Positions 51,950-60,861 of a DNA stretch of 64,000 nucleotides are shown here, piece by piece (position 1 is the stretch's first letter; each line of letters opens with the position of its first letter). The notes below the pieces were generated by a model. That model did not search any database. It was not told the DNA's origin and worked only from the letters and a program-made list of their open reading frames with translations. Made by a program: the position numbers and the translations under genes. This DNA is from Candidatus Roizmanbacteria bacterium (GTDB lineage: Bacteria > Patescibacteriota > Microgenomatia > UBA1406 > GWC2-37-13): the NCBI GenBank assembly GCA_012798265.1, contig JAAZNM010000007.1:124001-188000 (forward strand). Direction: 5' to 3'.

Positions 51950-52903
51950 GTGAATCTTACTATAATCTTAACGGCTATCTTCTTTTTAATAACTCTGGTG
52001 ATAATCCGCCTGTGGCTTACGCAGATAGAGCAAAAAACCAACCCGTCAGATGAATTGGTGGCTTGGCTGAAAGATCTAGGTTCCAGAGTCGAGAGTTCCA
52101 CCAACATGTTTAACAGCCGTCTGGACAAAGCCGCTTATGTCATTGCCGATGTTCAAAAAAGCATCGGCGAATTTTCCGAGATCGGCCGGTCGATGAAAGA
52201 TATCCAACAAATACTCCAATCACCCAAACTCAGAGGCAACATCGGTGAACAGGTATTGAAAGAGCTTTTATCGCAGTATTTTCCCAAAAGCTCATTTATG
52301 CTCCAATATCAGTTCAAAAACGGCGAAAAAGTCGATGTCATCATAAAAACCAGCCAAGGAATCATCCCCATAGACTCTAAATTTCCCATGGAAAACTTCA
52401 GAAAACTAATAGCCTCAGAAAAAGATGAGGATAAAAATAAAGCTAAAAAAGAGTTTGAAAAAGATGTCAAAAAACATATCCTGGATATCAGCCGCAAATA
52501 CATCTTGCCTGATGAAGGGACGATTGATTACGCACTGATGTATATTCCCTCAGAGACCGTTTATTACGAAATCGTAAACAACAACGAACTGTTTGACTTT
52601 GCCGGCAACAAAAAAGTTCTGCCCGTATCGCCAATGAGTTTTTACGCTTATATAAAAGCCATTCTCATGTCTTTTGAAGGATTGCAGATACAGTCGAAGG
52701 CAAAAGAAATCCTCATCCTTCTCCAAGCCATAAAAAAAGATTATCAAAAAAGCGACGAATCTTTTTCAATTCTCTCCAGGCATATTGGTAACGCCTATAA
52801 CCAGTTAAACCAGGTCGGTAAAAATTTTTCCTCACTTGGCCAAAAAATAAACTCCAGCCATCTTATTGCCGACAAAGAAACATCAAAAAAAATACTTGAA
52901 TAG
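51950..52903 (+). CDS. rmuC: RmuC-family DNA recombination protein
   Basis: 317 residues, GTG start. N-terminal TM (about 3-22) and coiled coil, then the RmuC nuclease-like core: R-G-N-I-G-E-Q-V-L-K-E-L-L, the D-V-I-I-K block, I-P-I-D-S-K-F-P, and MYIPSETVYYE. The order E...D...D-S-K is the PD-(D/E)XK-like site. Limits DNA inversions at repeats in E. coli. The next gene is recJ, 17 bases later. Confidence 0.9.
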   Translation: MNLTIILTAIFFLITLVIIRLWLTQIEQKTNPSDELVAWLKDLGSRVESSTNMFNSRLDKAAYVIADVQKSIGEFSEIGRSMKDIQQILQSPKLRGNIGEQVLKELLSQYFPKSSFMLQYQFKNGEKVDVIIKTSQGIIPIDSKFPMENFRKLIASEKDEDKNKAKKEFEKDVKKHILDISRKYILPDEGTIDYALMYIPSETVYYEIVNNNELFDFAGNKKVLPVSPMSFYAYIKAILMSFEGLQIQSKAKEILILLQAIKKDYQKSDESFSILSRHIGNAYNQLNQVGKNFSSLGQKINSSHLIADKETSKKILE

Positions 52904-52920
52904 TTTTTGCATATTTCATC

Positions 52921-54591
52921 ATGAAGATAAGAATAAAAAAAGATCTAACCAAAGTACAAAAGGTTACCGAAAAAAAAATCGTCGACTACCTCCTTGAGAA
53001 CCGGGATATTAAGGATAAACATGAGTTTACTCATCCTCAACCGCCTACAGATATAGATCTTATCCGCATTCGCCGCGTTTTTAAAAGCAGGTTGGAGAAA
53101 GTATTCCGAACCCTTGAAAAAATAAAAAAAGAAGGTAGGCTGATCGTTGTTTATACCGATTATGACGCCGACGGAATTACCGGGGGAGCTATCCTTTGGG
53201 AAACTCTTTATATTCTTGGCTTTAAAGTCATGCCTTATGTACCGGACAGAAAATCAGAAGGCTACGGATTTTCCGTCAAAGGAATAGATAAAGTAAAAAA
53301 ACTCTATAATCCGGCTCTGATAATAAGTGTCGACCACGGCATTACCGCTCACGAAAAAATCATCTATGCCAAATCCCTGGGAATAGATGTCGTTGTCACC
53401 GACCATCATTTGAGATCAGAAACAGCACCCAAACAAGCTTTAGCCGTATTTCATATACCCGAACTGTCGGGTGCCGGCGTCTCTTATTTTTTTGCCAAGG
53501 ATATTTTTGATTATTTTGTCAAAAAAACTCCGCAGGCGGCCATTTATAAGAATTATTTTACTTCTGACTATTTGGCTTTCGCCGCCATAGGCGGCATAGC
53601 CGATCTGATTCCCCTGACGGGAATAAACCGCAGTTTGGTTAAGTTCGGACTGGCGGCTTTAAACACGACCGGGAGAATCGGACTGGTACATATCCTAAAG
53701 GAAGCCGGCATCTATGGTAAAAAAATAACTCCTTATGAGGTCGGTTTTGTCATCGCTCCAAGAATTAATGCCGTCGGCAGACTGGAAAAAGCCATCGACG
53801 CCCTACGGCTTTTATGCACAAAAAAAGAAGACAGGGCCTATCAACTAGCCGAACATATAGGCAAGAAAAACCAGTTGAGGCAGGATCTGGTCAAACAAGC
53901 TTTTGACCAGGCAAAAAAAATTGTAGACGGATATGGTAAAATTCCAAAGATAATTATTCTTTATCCGCCTCCAAGTCAAGTATGGGATGAGGGGATAATC
54001 GGTCTCATAGCCGCCAAAATAACCGAAACATATTATAGGCCGACCTTGGTACTGACTCCGATCGACGGATATTATAAAGGTTCCGGACGTTCGATAGCTT
54101 CATTCCATATCACTGATTTTTTAAGGGATCTTAATCTGCTTAAAGAAGTGGGTGGCCATAGACAAGCAGTTGGGTTTACCCTGGAAGAATCTATTTTTGA
54201 CAGGTTCGTAAAAAAAATCAACCAACGGGCTGATAAAACACTTACCGAAAAAGACCTGGAAAAAACTATTGAAGCCGATTTTAAGATAGATCCTAACATG
54301 ATCACCCTGGACTTGGTCAAAGAGATGGAAAAACTACAACCTTTTGGAATCGGCAACCCCACCCCTTCTTTTTACAGCAAAGTCACGGTAAACGGCGCCG
54401 AGATTTTTGGAAAAAACAACAATCATCTGAAAATATGGGCAGGTCAACTGGAGTTGATAGCTTTCGGCGAAGCCGACCGTTATCTGGAACTTTCTCGCGG
54501 AAAACAGATCGGGGCAGTCTATAATGTCGAAATTGACAGATGGGCCGGCAAAGAAAAACTAAGAGGGAAAATTAGTCATTGGACAACCTAA
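52921..54591 (+). CDS. recJ: Single-stranded-DNA exonuclease RecJ
   Basis: 556 residues. DHH motifs YTDYDADGITGG, SVDHGITAHE and VTDHH, then the DHHA1 domain (YKGSGRSIASFHI ... EVGGHRQAVGF) and a C-terminal OB domain. Degrades 5' ends of single-stranded DNA in repair. The last 33 bases overlap the convergent PRPP synthetase gene. Confidence 0.94.
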   Translation: MKIRIKKDLTKVQKVTEKKIVDYLLENRDIKDKHEFTHPQPPTDIDLIRIRRVFKSRLEKVFRTLEKIKKEGRLIVVYTDYDADGITGGAILWETLYILGFKVMPYVPDRKSEGYGFSVKGIDKVKKLYNPALIISVDHGITAHEKIIYAKSLGIDVVVTDHHLRSETAPKQALAVFHIPELSGAGVSYFFAKDIFDYFVKKTPQAAIYKNYFTSDYLAFAAIGGIADLIPLTGINRSLVKFGLAALNTTGRIGLVHILKEAGIYGKKITPYEVGFVIAPRINAVGRLEKAIDALRLLCTKKEDRAYQLAEHIGKKNQLRQDLVKQAFDQAKKIVDGYGKIPKIIILYPPPSQVWDEGIIGLIAAKITETYYRPTLVLTPIDGYYKGSGRSIASFHITDFLRDLNLLKEVGGHRQAVGFTLEESIFDRFVKKINQRADKTLTEKDLEKTIEADFKIDPNMITLDLVKEMEKLQPFGIGNPTPSFYSKVTVNGAEIFGKNNNHLKIWAGQLELIAFGEADRYLELSRGKQIGAVYNVEIDRWAGKEKLRGKISHWTT

Positions 54592-55758
54592 GTACATCGC
54601 CTGGAACTCCTCCCATATCTCTTCTTTGTTCCTCGGTTCAAGAACATATCGGGACAGTTCCGGATCGGACTTTATTTCTTCCGGTGAAGTTAGGGCTAAA
54701 AACTGGGCCATGCGCGTCATGAGTAAAGCGGTATGGATAACTTGGACTCCTTTTATCCCCTCAAGATTAAAGCTCGCGTTAGGCAAAGAGTCGGTCAAAA
54801 CCAATCTGGAGATTATTCCTTCATCTATGAATCTTTCGATATTGTCCCGTGCCGGATGAGATAAAACTCCGTGGACCGCCATTACCACAATTCCTTTTTC
54901 CGCCCCTTTATCGATTAGTGATTTGCTTGTTTTTCCTATCGAATCGGTCGTATCGATGACATCGTCAAAAATTATCAGTTTTCGACCTCTAGGATCTCCA
55001 TAAAGGACCTCACAACCGTCTACATGATTTTGACCGGACCGGTTTTTATTAAGGACTATGATGTGATCTCTTGGATCAAGTCCCAACAGATCGCAAAGAT
55101 ACAGACAGCGTTGAAGACTACCTTTGTCCAAAGCCACAAAAGCCGATTTTTTGTCGATCAATTTCTTTTTCTCGAGGAAGTCGGCGAACAAAGGAGCAGA
55201 TGTCAAATCAAGATGGGTGATCCCGGCCCTATCAAAATGCCTTAATGACTCTTGACTATGAGGATCAAGCAGAACAAGTTTGCCGTATCCGCTGTTTGCC
55301 AAATTATTGGCTATAATCTCATCATTGATCGCCTCACCAACCTTATGGCTCAAACCATCCGATGAAATACTGTCCCTGTCCTGACGGAGCTCTATATAAG
55401 GGGCGATACCGATTATTTGGTCTACCAAGGACGGTCGGTTTCTTTCCTGATGCGTCAAGGCATTTCCCACCTGCTCGACGGCAAACAAGTTATCGCCCAG
55501 ACTAGCAAACTGCTCAGAAATCCAAAAAGGAACAAAAGCCGTGGTCGGTCTTTCTTTTAATAAATCCGCCTCCGTCCCCTTGCCGAGAATAATCTGACAC
55601 CAAGGACTGCCATCCTTGAACTTAGTGTAATTACCCTGAAGACGAGGTATGTTTCCCAATCCTTTTTTGATAGCTTCTATGTATCTGTCATACTGAAAAA
55701 ACAACTTATGGACCACCCTGACTTCCTGAAGATTATTTAACCCGTATTCTTTTGGCAT
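54559..55758 (-). CDS. prs: PRPP synthetase-like enzyme (ribose-phosphate pyrophosphokinase)
   Basis: About 399 residues, longer than the usual 310-320. Makes PRPP from ribose-5-phosphate and ATP. The ATP site pattern P-Y-x-x-x-R-Q-D-R (APYIELRQDR) is followed by the LLDPHSQE block (family D-L-H-A-x-Q) and the PRPP loop IFDDVIDTTDSIGK (family D-D-x-I-D-T-x-G-T). The N-terminal segment before it is unusual. A TTG five codons upstream is an alternative start. Convergent with recJ, overlapping it by 33 bases. Confidence 0.82.
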   Translation of the reverse strand: MPKEYGLNNLQEVRVVHKLFFQYDRYIEAIKKGLGNIPRLQGNYTKFKDGSPWCQIILGKGTEADLLKERPTTAFVPFWISEQFASLGDNLFAVEQVGNALTHQERNRPSLVDQIIGIAPYIELRQDRDSISSDGLSHKVGEAINDEIIANNLANSGYGKLVLLDPHSQESLRHFDRAGITHLDLTSAPLFADFLEKKKLIDKKSAFVALDKGSLQRCLYLCDLLGLDPRDHIIVLNKNRSGQNHVDGCEVLYGDPRGRKLIIFDDVIDTTDSIGKTSKSLIDKGAEKGIVVMAVHGVLSHPARDNIERFIDEGIISRLVLTDSLPNASFNLEGIKGVQVIHTALLMTRMAQFLALTSPEEIKSDPELSRYVLEPRNKEEIWEEFQAMYLGCPMTNFPS

Positions 55759-55762
55759 TATG

Positions 55763-55779
55763 TAGTTTTTCAAAAACTA
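55763..55779. repeat. 17-base perfect palindrome upstream of prs
   Basis: TAGTTTTT and AAAAACTA around one central base, between the predicted prs transcription start and its ATG. It could be an operator or an AU-rich hairpin in the leader. May be chance in AT-rich DNA. Confidence 0.45.
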
Positions 55780-55789
55780 GTTGTTTTCG

Positions 55790-55817
55790 ATTATATTGAA
55801 AATATATCAAAAATCAA
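55790..55817 (-). promoter_or_regulatory. prs promoter
   Basis: Minus strand TTGATT (55812-55817), 16-base spacer, perfect TATAAT (55790-55795). Start near 55783, giving a leader of about 25 bases to the ATG at 55758. Confidence 0.65.
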
Positions 55818-55843
55818 CTGTTGTTATTAACGAGTAAAAATAC

Positions 55844-55852
55844 TATTATATT
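55844..55852 (+). promoter_or_regulatory. -10 region for aspS
   Basis: Overlapping TATTAT (55844-55849) and TATATT (55847-55852) just before the ATG at 55857, consistent with a near-leaderless transcript. Confidence 0.45.
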
Positions 55853-55856
55853 GGTT

Positions 55857-57194
55857 ATGAAAAAAATGTATGTTGAGGAGACGGCCGACAAAGTTGGTCT
55901 TGAGGTCGAACTAAAAGGCTGGATAAACTCCATCCGCAACCATAAAAAAATCGTATTTTTGGATCTGCGCGATCGGAGCGGACTGGTCCAGGTTGTCGGA
56001 GACGAACGATTTGCCGTGCTTAATCCCGAGGACGTCATTGTGATAAAGGGGTTGGTTAAAAAAAGACCGGAAAAACTATTTAATAAAAAACTGAAAACCG
56101 GAGAAGTTGAGATAGAAGCTAAAGATTTCAAACTTCTTGCCAAAGCCGAAACACTCCCCTTCGATATAAGCAAAGAGGAGCTTGGACTGACCTTGCCGAC
56201 TTTACTTGATTACCGATCATTAACTCTCCGTCACCCAAAGATAAAGGACATATTCAAGGTCCAACAGACCATAGTCCAAACCTTTAGAAAAACAATGACG
56301 GAGTTGGGTTTTTTTGAATTTCAAGCACCGACAATAGTGGCAACCGCAACTGAGGGAGGTGCCGAAGTTTTTCCTGTCAAATACTTCGATTCCCAGGCTT
56401 ATCTTGCCCAAAGCCCTCAGTTCTACAAACAGATCATGGTCTCAATTTTCGAAAAAGTCTTTACGGTTGCCCATGCTTATCGAGCTGAACCGTCGGTGAC
56501 GACCCGTCATCTGACCGAGTATGTCGGTCTTGATGTCGAAATGGGTTTTATCGACAACTGGACGGATATTATGGCAACCGCGGAAAAATTGCTGAAAGAT
56601 ATCTTCAAAGCCGTTGAAGATAAACATTCCGACATTTTGGAATCCTACAAAACCACCATCCCAAAAATAACCGGCCGAATACCGCGGATCAAACTAAAAG
56701 AAGCCAAGGAAATAATATACAAAAGAACCGGACGGGATATCAGACAGGAACCCGACCTCGATCCTGAGGGAGAAAAAGAAATTTGGCGTTGGGCACAAGA
56801 TGAACATAATAGCGAACTCGTCTTCGTCAGCCATTATCCGACCAAAAAACGGCCAATGTATACCTATCCCGATCCAGATAACGCTGAAGAAACACTGAGT
56901 TTTGATATGATCGGCCGCGGCCAGGAATGGATCACCGGCGGTCAAAGGATCAATGACTATAAAACGCTCACAACCAATATAAAAAAATGGGGGTGCTCCA
57001 TTAAGGATTTCGAGTTCCCATATCTTCAGGCTTTCAAATACGGAATGCCCCCAGAAGGCGGATTTTGCCTCGGACTGGAAAGAATTACCATGAATATCCT
57101 TGGCTTAAAAAATATTCGGGAAGCCACTCTTTTCCCGAGAGATATGGAAAGGGTGGATATCAAACTGTCGAGTACCAAACAAAAAAACAGTTGA
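55857..57194 (+). CDS. aspS: Aspartyl-tRNA synthetase, archaeal/eukaryal type
   Basis: 445 residues, class IIb. N-terminal OB anticodon domain (GWINSIRNHKKIVFLDLRD), then motif 2 in RAEPSVTTRHLTEY and motif 3 GFCLGLERITMNIL. It lacks the GAD insertion of bacterial AspRS and has the archaeal blocks TATEGGAEVFPVKYF and SPQFYKQ. It could be non-discriminating and also charge tRNA-Asn for GatCAB; this cannot be decided here. The AsnRS family is an alternative, but the archaeal AspRS match is closer. Start set by the -10 box. Confidence 0.88.
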   Translation: MKKMYVEETADKVGLEVELKGWINSIRNHKKIVFLDLRDRSGLVQVVGDERFAVLNPEDVIVIKGLVKKRPEKLFNKKLKTGEVEIEAKDFKLLAKAETLPFDISKEELGLTLPTLLDYRSLTLRHPKIKDIFKVQQTIVQTFRKTMTELGFFEFQAPTIVATATEGGAEVFPVKYFDSQAYLAQSPQFYKQIMVSIFEKVFTVAHAYRAEPSVTTRHLTEYVGLDVEMGFIDNWTDIMATAEKLLKDIFKAVEDKHSDILESYKTTIPKITGRIPRIKLKEAKEIIYKRTGRDIRQEPDLDPEGEKEIWRWAQDEHNSELVFVSHYPTKKRPMYTYPDPDNAEETLSFDMIGRGQEWITGGQRINDYKTLTTNIKKWGCSIKDFEFPYLQAFKYGMPPEGGFCLGLERITMNILGLKNIREATLFPRDMERVDIKLSSTKQKNS

Positions 57195-57203
57195 AAAACG
57201 GTT

Positions 57204-58136
57204 ATGAAATTTAAATTCCATCTTCTTTTCATTATCTTTACCTTTTTGTTTTTGTTTTATCCTGGAGACTCATATTATTTCCATATCTTTGCCTACAACC
57301 GACCGATATTTGACAAACCTCCGAAAAAATATAATTTAGATATAAAAGAAATCCCTTTTTTAAAAGACCCGAATCTCCAACCTGACTTGTCGGCCGAAGG
57401 GATCTATATGGTCGACCTCCCTTCTTTTACGCCAATATATATAAAAAACCACCAACAGGGTTTTTATCCGGCTTCGACCACAAAGATCATCACCGCTCTT
57501 GTCGCCTATGATATTTATAAACCGGACCAGATTATTACTGTAAAAAGAACCATCGCCGACGGCCAAATAATGAACCTCGCCATCGGCGAAAGAATCACGG
57601 TGGAAAATCTGCTTTACGGACTGCTTGTTTATTCTGCTAATGACGCTGCTTTTGTCCTAGCCGATAACTACGGACTGGACAAATTCGTAAGACTTATGAA
57701 CGATAAGGCCAAAAAACTTCACATGGGAAACAGCCGATTCAAAAACCCAAGCGGCCTGGACGACCCTCAACAGTACACCACTCCCTTTGATCTGGCTCTG
57801 GCCGCCAGAGAACTTATGGATAATAAATATCTCTCAAGAATCGTCGGTATCAAGGAAATCACTATCGCTGACGCAGACTATAAATACTTTCACCAACTGA
57901 CCAATGTCAATAAACTGCTTGGCGAGATACAGGGACTGGGGGGCTTAAAAACAGGACATACCGAAGGAGCGGGCGACAATCTCGTAAGTTTTTACAAAAA
58001 AGACGGACACGAGTATATACTGGTCATTCTTAAAAGCCAAGACAGGTTTGCCGATACCCGTGAAGCAATAAATTGGTTAAACGGCAATGTGGATTATTAC
58101 TCGGTCAAGTACTCGTTGGCTACCGCCGGCACATAA
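57204..58136 (+). CDS. dacA: D-alanyl-D-alanine carboxypeptidase (peptidase S11)
   Basis: 310 residues. N-terminal TM anchor or signal (about 5-20). Active-site S-T-T-K (Ser 91, Lys 94), S-A-N (144-146) and the K-T-G block (LKTGHTEG) are all present in order. Trims the peptidoglycan pentapeptide outside the membrane. It shows that this organism builds its own peptidoglycan. The end overlaps the convergent unknown gene by 40 bases. Confidence 0.93.
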   Translation: MKFKFHLLFIIFTFLFLFYPGDSYYFHIFAYNRPIFDKPPKKYNLDIKEIPFLKDPNLQPDLSAEGIYMVDLPSFTPIYIKNHQQGFYPASTTKIITALVAYDIYKPDQIITVKRTIADGQIMNLAIGERITVENLLYGLLVYSANDAAFVLADNYGLDKFVRLMNDKAKKLHMGNSRFKNPSGLDDPQQYTTPFDLALAARELMDNKYLSRIVGIKEITIADADYKYFHQLTNVNKLLGEIQGLGGLKTGHTEGAGDNLVSFYKKDGHEYILVILKSQDRFADTREAINWLNGNVDYYSVKYSLATAGT

Positions 58137-59146
58137 CCGACAAAATTATCGTCTCCCAAAAATACGTAAACCGGCTGCAGATAGGACTGGTAAATATCAG
58201 GGTCAAGATAAGCATAAAACATTTTTTTTATCGAGATATTATTCTTTCCGGCTGGGGCAGATATGATTATCCCCTTATTGTCCTGCAGTTCCGACCAAGC
58301 TTGAGACCCTTTTTTTAAAGGATAAGTAGCTACCTGTTCTGACGATTTTTCAAAGAAACTGACTTCGGCTTTAAGTACTTTGTAATCCGTCTGATTAAAA
58401 ACCAGTATGACCGAATTCTGACTGTTGTAATAAGAGGGGGAAACCACTTCAAAACCGTCTATTGGCGGCCTGAAAAAATCAACCTCAACAACGTTAGCCT
58501 CGATCGGCCTTTCTTTTACCGACATCTGTTTGGATATGTAGTTATAATACAAATAAATGATATGGGTTTGCCCTTGAGCCAGTTCCGTCGGATAACGGTT
58601 GACGCTTTGCAAAAACTCCCTGGCCTTGTCTTCTATCTCCTTTTGCTCGGGAATTCTGGTTCCGAAAAAAAGACTTCTTTCGCTGCTGAAATCATAGACA
58701 TATTTGAAATTATAATTAGTGACGTCTATTGTCAGATTCCGTTTGTCGTCTACAAAAGAAATCTCCCTGGCGCTGAGTTTTGTATATTTCACGTTCTCGG
58801 TATCAAATCCTATCTTTTTAGCCATAAGATAGACTTTTCCTTCCGTACTCAAATCCGAATAAGACGAAGGCATATAGAATATTTTTGCCGTTTCCGAAGC
58901 TTCAATAGCCTGGCCTTCAATTGTGTCTAGAGTGAAACGGAAACTACCGCTTGCACTGGCGTTTTTTACCTGGGGGGCCGGTATCTTTCCCCATTTGGCA
59001 TCATAAGTGACTTTCTCCGGCATATTAAGTTTGATAAAAAGAAGAAATACCTGAATGATCAAATAAAAAATTATCAAGATCAAACCCGTCAACAGGGCAA
59101 AAGGGAGCATTTTTCTCGAATAATAAGAAAGTTCTGTTAAGGTCAT
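58097..59146 (-). CDS. Single-pass membrane protein with large outer domain, unknown
   Basis: 349 residues. One TM helix near the N-terminus (about 15-37), then a long extracytoplasmic region rich in Tyr, Ser and beta strands. No motif or family recognised. It is the last gene of a three-gene minus-strand block but has its own -10 box. Its final 40 bases overlap dacA. Confidence 0.7.
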   Translation of the reverse strand: MTLTELSYYSRKMLPFALLTGLILIIFYLIIQVFLLFIKLNMPEKVTYDAKWGKIPAPQVKNASASGSFRFTLDTIEGQAIEASETAKIFYMPSSYSDLSTEGKVYLMAKKIGFDTENVKYTKLSAREISFVDDKRNLTIDVTNYNFKYVYDFSSERSLFFGTRIPEQKEIEDKAREFLQSVNRYPTELAQGQTHIIYLYYNYISKQMSVKERPIEANVVEVDFFRPPIDGFEVVSPSYYNSQNSVILVFNQTDYKVLKAEVSFFEKSSEQVATYPLKKGSQAWSELQDNKGIIISAPAGKNNISIKKMFYAYLDPDIYQSYLQPVYVFLGDDNFVGYVPAVANEYLTE

Positions 59147-59152
59147 ATATTC

Positions 59153-59158
59153 ATGATA
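59153..59158 (-). promoter_or_regulatory. -10 box for the 59146 gene
   Basis: TATCAT on the minus strand, exactly six bases before the ATG at 59146; predicted leaderless. Confidence 0.45.
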
Positions 59159-59190
59159 ACAAAGAAAGCGGGATTATTATGAAGATTTTC

Positions 59191-59721
59191 TTACTCACGG
59201 CAGCAATCCAAAACCTTACCTATCAATCCGCTTATCTTCCCCAACATATCTTTTTTTTCATAGGGGATCGGCCGTTCCTCTTTAGATACAAAAGCGTCCT
59301 CCATTCCTTTTTTATCGACGATCTTCAAATTCAAGCCCCAAAAAAGATTATAAAGATCGTATGATTTTTTAAACAGATCGTAAGCTTCTTTTTTGTCACC
59401 TTTGGTCAAAGCTTTTGTCCCCACTTCCATCAATCTCATCGACGCCGCCAGCAGGTGTTTGCTTATACACCAGACCTCACCTTCATAATCTTTAACAAGT
59501 TTTTTCAACAACTCTTTGCGCATCTCCCTGATTTCGTTAAGAAGATCGTAGTATTTGGTTTTTCCAGTTTTGCCGGCCGAAAAAAACAGATGTTCCTCTA
59601 TTGAAATTAAGTTCATAACCCCTATGGAAAGGTCTTCATCTGACGACAGATCCAGTCTATTACCTTTCTCTATTTTTTTAGCTTTGTTTAAAAAATCGTT
59701 TATTTTTTTGTCAAGATCCAT
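59191..59721 (-). CDS. Helical protein of unknown function
   Basis: 176 residues, almost all alpha-helical and charged, no TM, ending V-L-D-C-C-R-E. A helical-bundle protein, perhaps HEPN- or four-helix-like; no motif is conclusive. Fifteen bases after the CPVC membrane gene and presumably cotranscribed with it. Confidence 0.65.
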   Translation of the reverse strand: MDLDKKINDFLNKAKKIEKGNRLDLSSDEDLSIGVMNLISIEEHLFFSAGKTGKTKYYDLLNEIREMRKELLKKLVKDYEGEVWCISKHLLAASMRLMEVGTKALTKGDKKEAYDLFKKSYDLYNLFWGLNLKIVDKKGMEDAFVSKEERPIPYEKKDMLGKISGLIGKVLDCCRE

Positions 59722-59736
59722 ATTAAAAAAATAACT

Positions 59737-60192
59737 TTATAATACCGATCTGAAAATATAAGTAACCGCCGTAAGCACCACTAACGGAATAATCACTTTC
59801 TGGTATGGGAAAAGAACCTTACCCCCGTTTTTAAAACGGATGAATTTGTCTATAAAAAAGGCGACGAAAAAAGTGAGCAAACCGACTGTCATCCCGACTA
59901 TTATTTTGTCCAGACCATAAAGTTTGTTCACCGGATGGCCTATCTGTTTTGAATAAAAAAAATAGGCCATGGAAAAAAAATAAAACATAAGCGACCAAAG
60001 AAAGGGGTTATTAATGATTCTGTTTTTGATTGTCGAAGCTATCCAAAAAGCTATCGCGCTATTTAATCCGGAGATCCAGATCGAAACCAACAGATCGTCT
60101 ATCCCCAACTTTTTGGCGATGAAGAGACCTCCTCCGACTGTAAGGATACAAACAGGACAGTTGGCATAAACCGGTTTAGCCAATAAAAACAT
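59737..60192 (-). CDS. Small multi-pass membrane protein with CPVC motif
   Basis: 151 residues, four to five TM helices. A C-P-V-C motif (Cys 12 and 15) follows a short hydrophobic N-terminus, then T-V-G-G-G-L-F-I-A-K-K-L-G-I-D-D. The CxxC could be redox-active or bind a metal near the membrane surface. No named family is assigned. First gene of the block. Confidence 0.68.
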   Translation of the reverse strand: MFLLAKPVYANCPVCILTVGGGLFIAKKLGIDDLLVSIWISGLNSAIAFWIASTIKNRIINNPFLWSLMFYFFSMAYFFYSKQIGHPVNKLYGLDKIIVGMTVGLLTFFVAFFIDKFIRFKNGGKVLFPYQKVIIPLVVLTAVTYIFRSVL

Positions 60193-60199
60193 AGAAAAG

Positions 60200-60205
60200 A
60201 TTATA
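60200..60205 (-). promoter_or_regulatory. -10 box for the CPVC membrane gene
   Basis: TATAAT on the minus strand, seven bases before the ATG at 60192; predicted UTR one base. Confidence 0.55.
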
Positions 60206-60252
60206 CTATATTTTCCTATCGGTTTTTCCGACTGTTTGTTTCGGCTTGGTGT

Positions 60253-60258
60253 TATAAT
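60253..60258 (+). promoter_or_regulatory. -10 box for the 60268 gene
   Basis: TATAAT, nine bases before the ATG at 60268; UTR about three bases. Confidence 0.55.
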
Positions 60259-60267
60259 AATAAAAAC

Positions 60268-60861
60268 ATGAGGTTTAATGGCTTGAGATTGACCAAAAAA
60301 GAGCTGTATTTTTTGCCAGTCATTTTATTCTTTTTCTTTGCCGCTTACCGTAACTTCAGATTTTACATAAACGAACAAAAAAGAATCGGCGACTACGTAA
60401 AACTGGACTTCCGCAAGGATATTTATGACGAAATACAGACCCAACACACCTATTATCTCATTTATAAAACCGCCAGAGACTACAAAGATAAATCCGGAGT
60501 AAAGATTTATTATTTCAGCAACAAGACCTCTCCCGAGAATCTCGACTACAACTCGACGCTGTATGCCAACCAAAAATCAAACGGTTCCTCTGAAAAACAG
60601 AACGTATATCTCAGCGAGGTCGGACTCTATATAAATTATTATTTTTATCCAAAGATCGTCGATACCTGTTATTCCGACTCCGATCTCAGCCAAAAAATAA
60701 AATACGGCGGCGGTAAAGCCGTTATCATATCGGATATCGATCTTATCGATCAACCCATAAAAACCCTTCCCAAACTAAAAAGAATACCCGACCCGTACGG
60801 CGAAAAAAGGCTTGTTTACAGAAACCCCGAACCTTTTCACGTTTTTGAAACATATGAGTAA
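60268..60861 (+). CDS. Membrane-anchored protein of unknown function
   Basis: 197 residues. One N-terminal TM helix (about 14-28) and an outer domain rich in Tyr and Lys. No family recognised. Its end overlaps the next start by eight bases, a GT-C type gene, so it may be an accessory of that enzyme. Confidence 0.65.
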   Translation: MRFNGLRLTKKELYFLPVILFFFFAAYRNFRFYINEQKRIGDYVKLDFRKDIYDEIQTQHTYYLIYKTARDYKDKSGVKIYYFSNKTSPENLDYNSTLYANQKSNGSSEKQNVYLSEVGLYINYYFYPKIVDTCYSDSDLSQKIKYGGGKAVIISDIDLIDQPIKTLPKLKRIPDPYGEKRLVYRNPEPFHVFETYE

